In this document: piece after piece, positions 5,867 through 5,943 of the stretch
Layout of the letters: each line of letters begins with the position of its first letter
Position numbering within the stretch: the stretch's first letter is position 1
NCBI GenBank assembly: GCA_018666055.1
Contig: JABJAS010000216.1
Coordinates: forward strand, 1 to 5,943
Source of the DNA: Halieaceae bacterium
Lineage (GTDB): Bacteria > Pseudomonadota > Gammaproteobacteria > Pseudomonadales > Halieaceae
Direction of reading: 5' to 3'
DNA length: 5,943 nt
Translations under genes and position numbers: made by a program
Notes under the pieces: generated by a model
The model's database searches: none
What the model was told of the DNA's origin: nothing
Seen by the model: the letters and a program-made list of their open reading frames with translations, nothing else

Positions 5867-5943
5867 TGGCGGAGTTGCGGGTAAACAGGAAGACGATTGA
5901 GCGGCTCAGTCTGCTTGGTGTCTATCGAAAGCCGCTGCCCGCG
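5866..5943 (+). CDS. Possible start of a downstream gene, or merely open flank; cut off by window edge
   Basis: The last base of the lrp stop codon begins a GTG (TAGTG overlap), opening a frame of 26 codons to the window edge: MAELRVNRKTIERLSLLGVY, then RKPLPA. The overlap could mean translational coupling to lrp, but there is no visible ribosome site and GTG is a minority start. I do not recognise the peptide. In E. coli and many relatives ftsK follows lrp, but nothing here shows an FtsK N-terminus. The minus strand is also open in one frame over this stretch, and in another frame ends at a TGA (5908-5906), so a convergent gene ending here is an alternative. Confidence 0.25.
   Translation, partial: MAELRVNRKTIERLSLLGVYRKPLPA

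Overview
The window looks like chromosomal DNA of a Gammaproteobacterium. The Lrp protein resembles enterobacterial Lrp almost from end to end, the genes use normal bacterial starts and stops with TGG for tryptophan, and coding DNA is moderately GC-rich with one sharply AT-rich divergent promoter region. The desaturase with a long charged tail and the ald/lrp pairing recall marine gammaproteobacteria such as the Halieaceae, but that placement is a guess from general resemblance.

Layout from left to right: (1) minus strand, 1-852, the first 284 codons of a ZntB/CorA-type metal-ion transporter that runs off the left edge; (2) minus strand, 911-2257, a PLP-dependent (group II, aromatic-amino-acid-type) decarboxylase with all its catalytic landmarks but one in-frame TGA at 1676-1678; (3) a 317-base gap with a probable terminator for the gene to its right and an imperfect palindrome; (4) minus strand, 2575-3903, a membrane acyl-CoA delta-9-type fatty-acid desaturase with a charged C-terminal helical extension of about 100 residues; (5) minus strand, 4029-5177, alanine dehydrogenase (ald); (6) an AT-rich divergent control region, 5178-5383; (7) plus strand, 5384-5866, an Lrp-family regulator; (8) 77 bases of right flank, possibly the start of another plus-strand gene.

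The best-supported functional unit is the divergent ald/lrp pair. The regulator probably senses alanine or leucine and controls both its own gene and ald, which interconverts alanine with pyruvate and ammonia. The spacer carries a motif recurring at exact 31-bp steps (5238, 5269, 5300, 5331), about three helical turns, as expected for an Lrp-type oligomer binding along one face of the DNA or wrapping it. The desaturase has its own candidate promoter, overlapped by an inverted repeat, and its own terminator, so it is probably a separate unit. The decarboxylase and transporter are 58 bases apart with no terminator seen between them and may be co-transcribed.

I see no CRISPR array, rRNA, tRNA, insertion sequence, phage gene or clearly new multi-gene system. 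The observations most worth checking are the 31-bp phased repeats, the single nonsense codon in an otherwise intact decarboxylase, and the desaturase tail and altered third histidine box.
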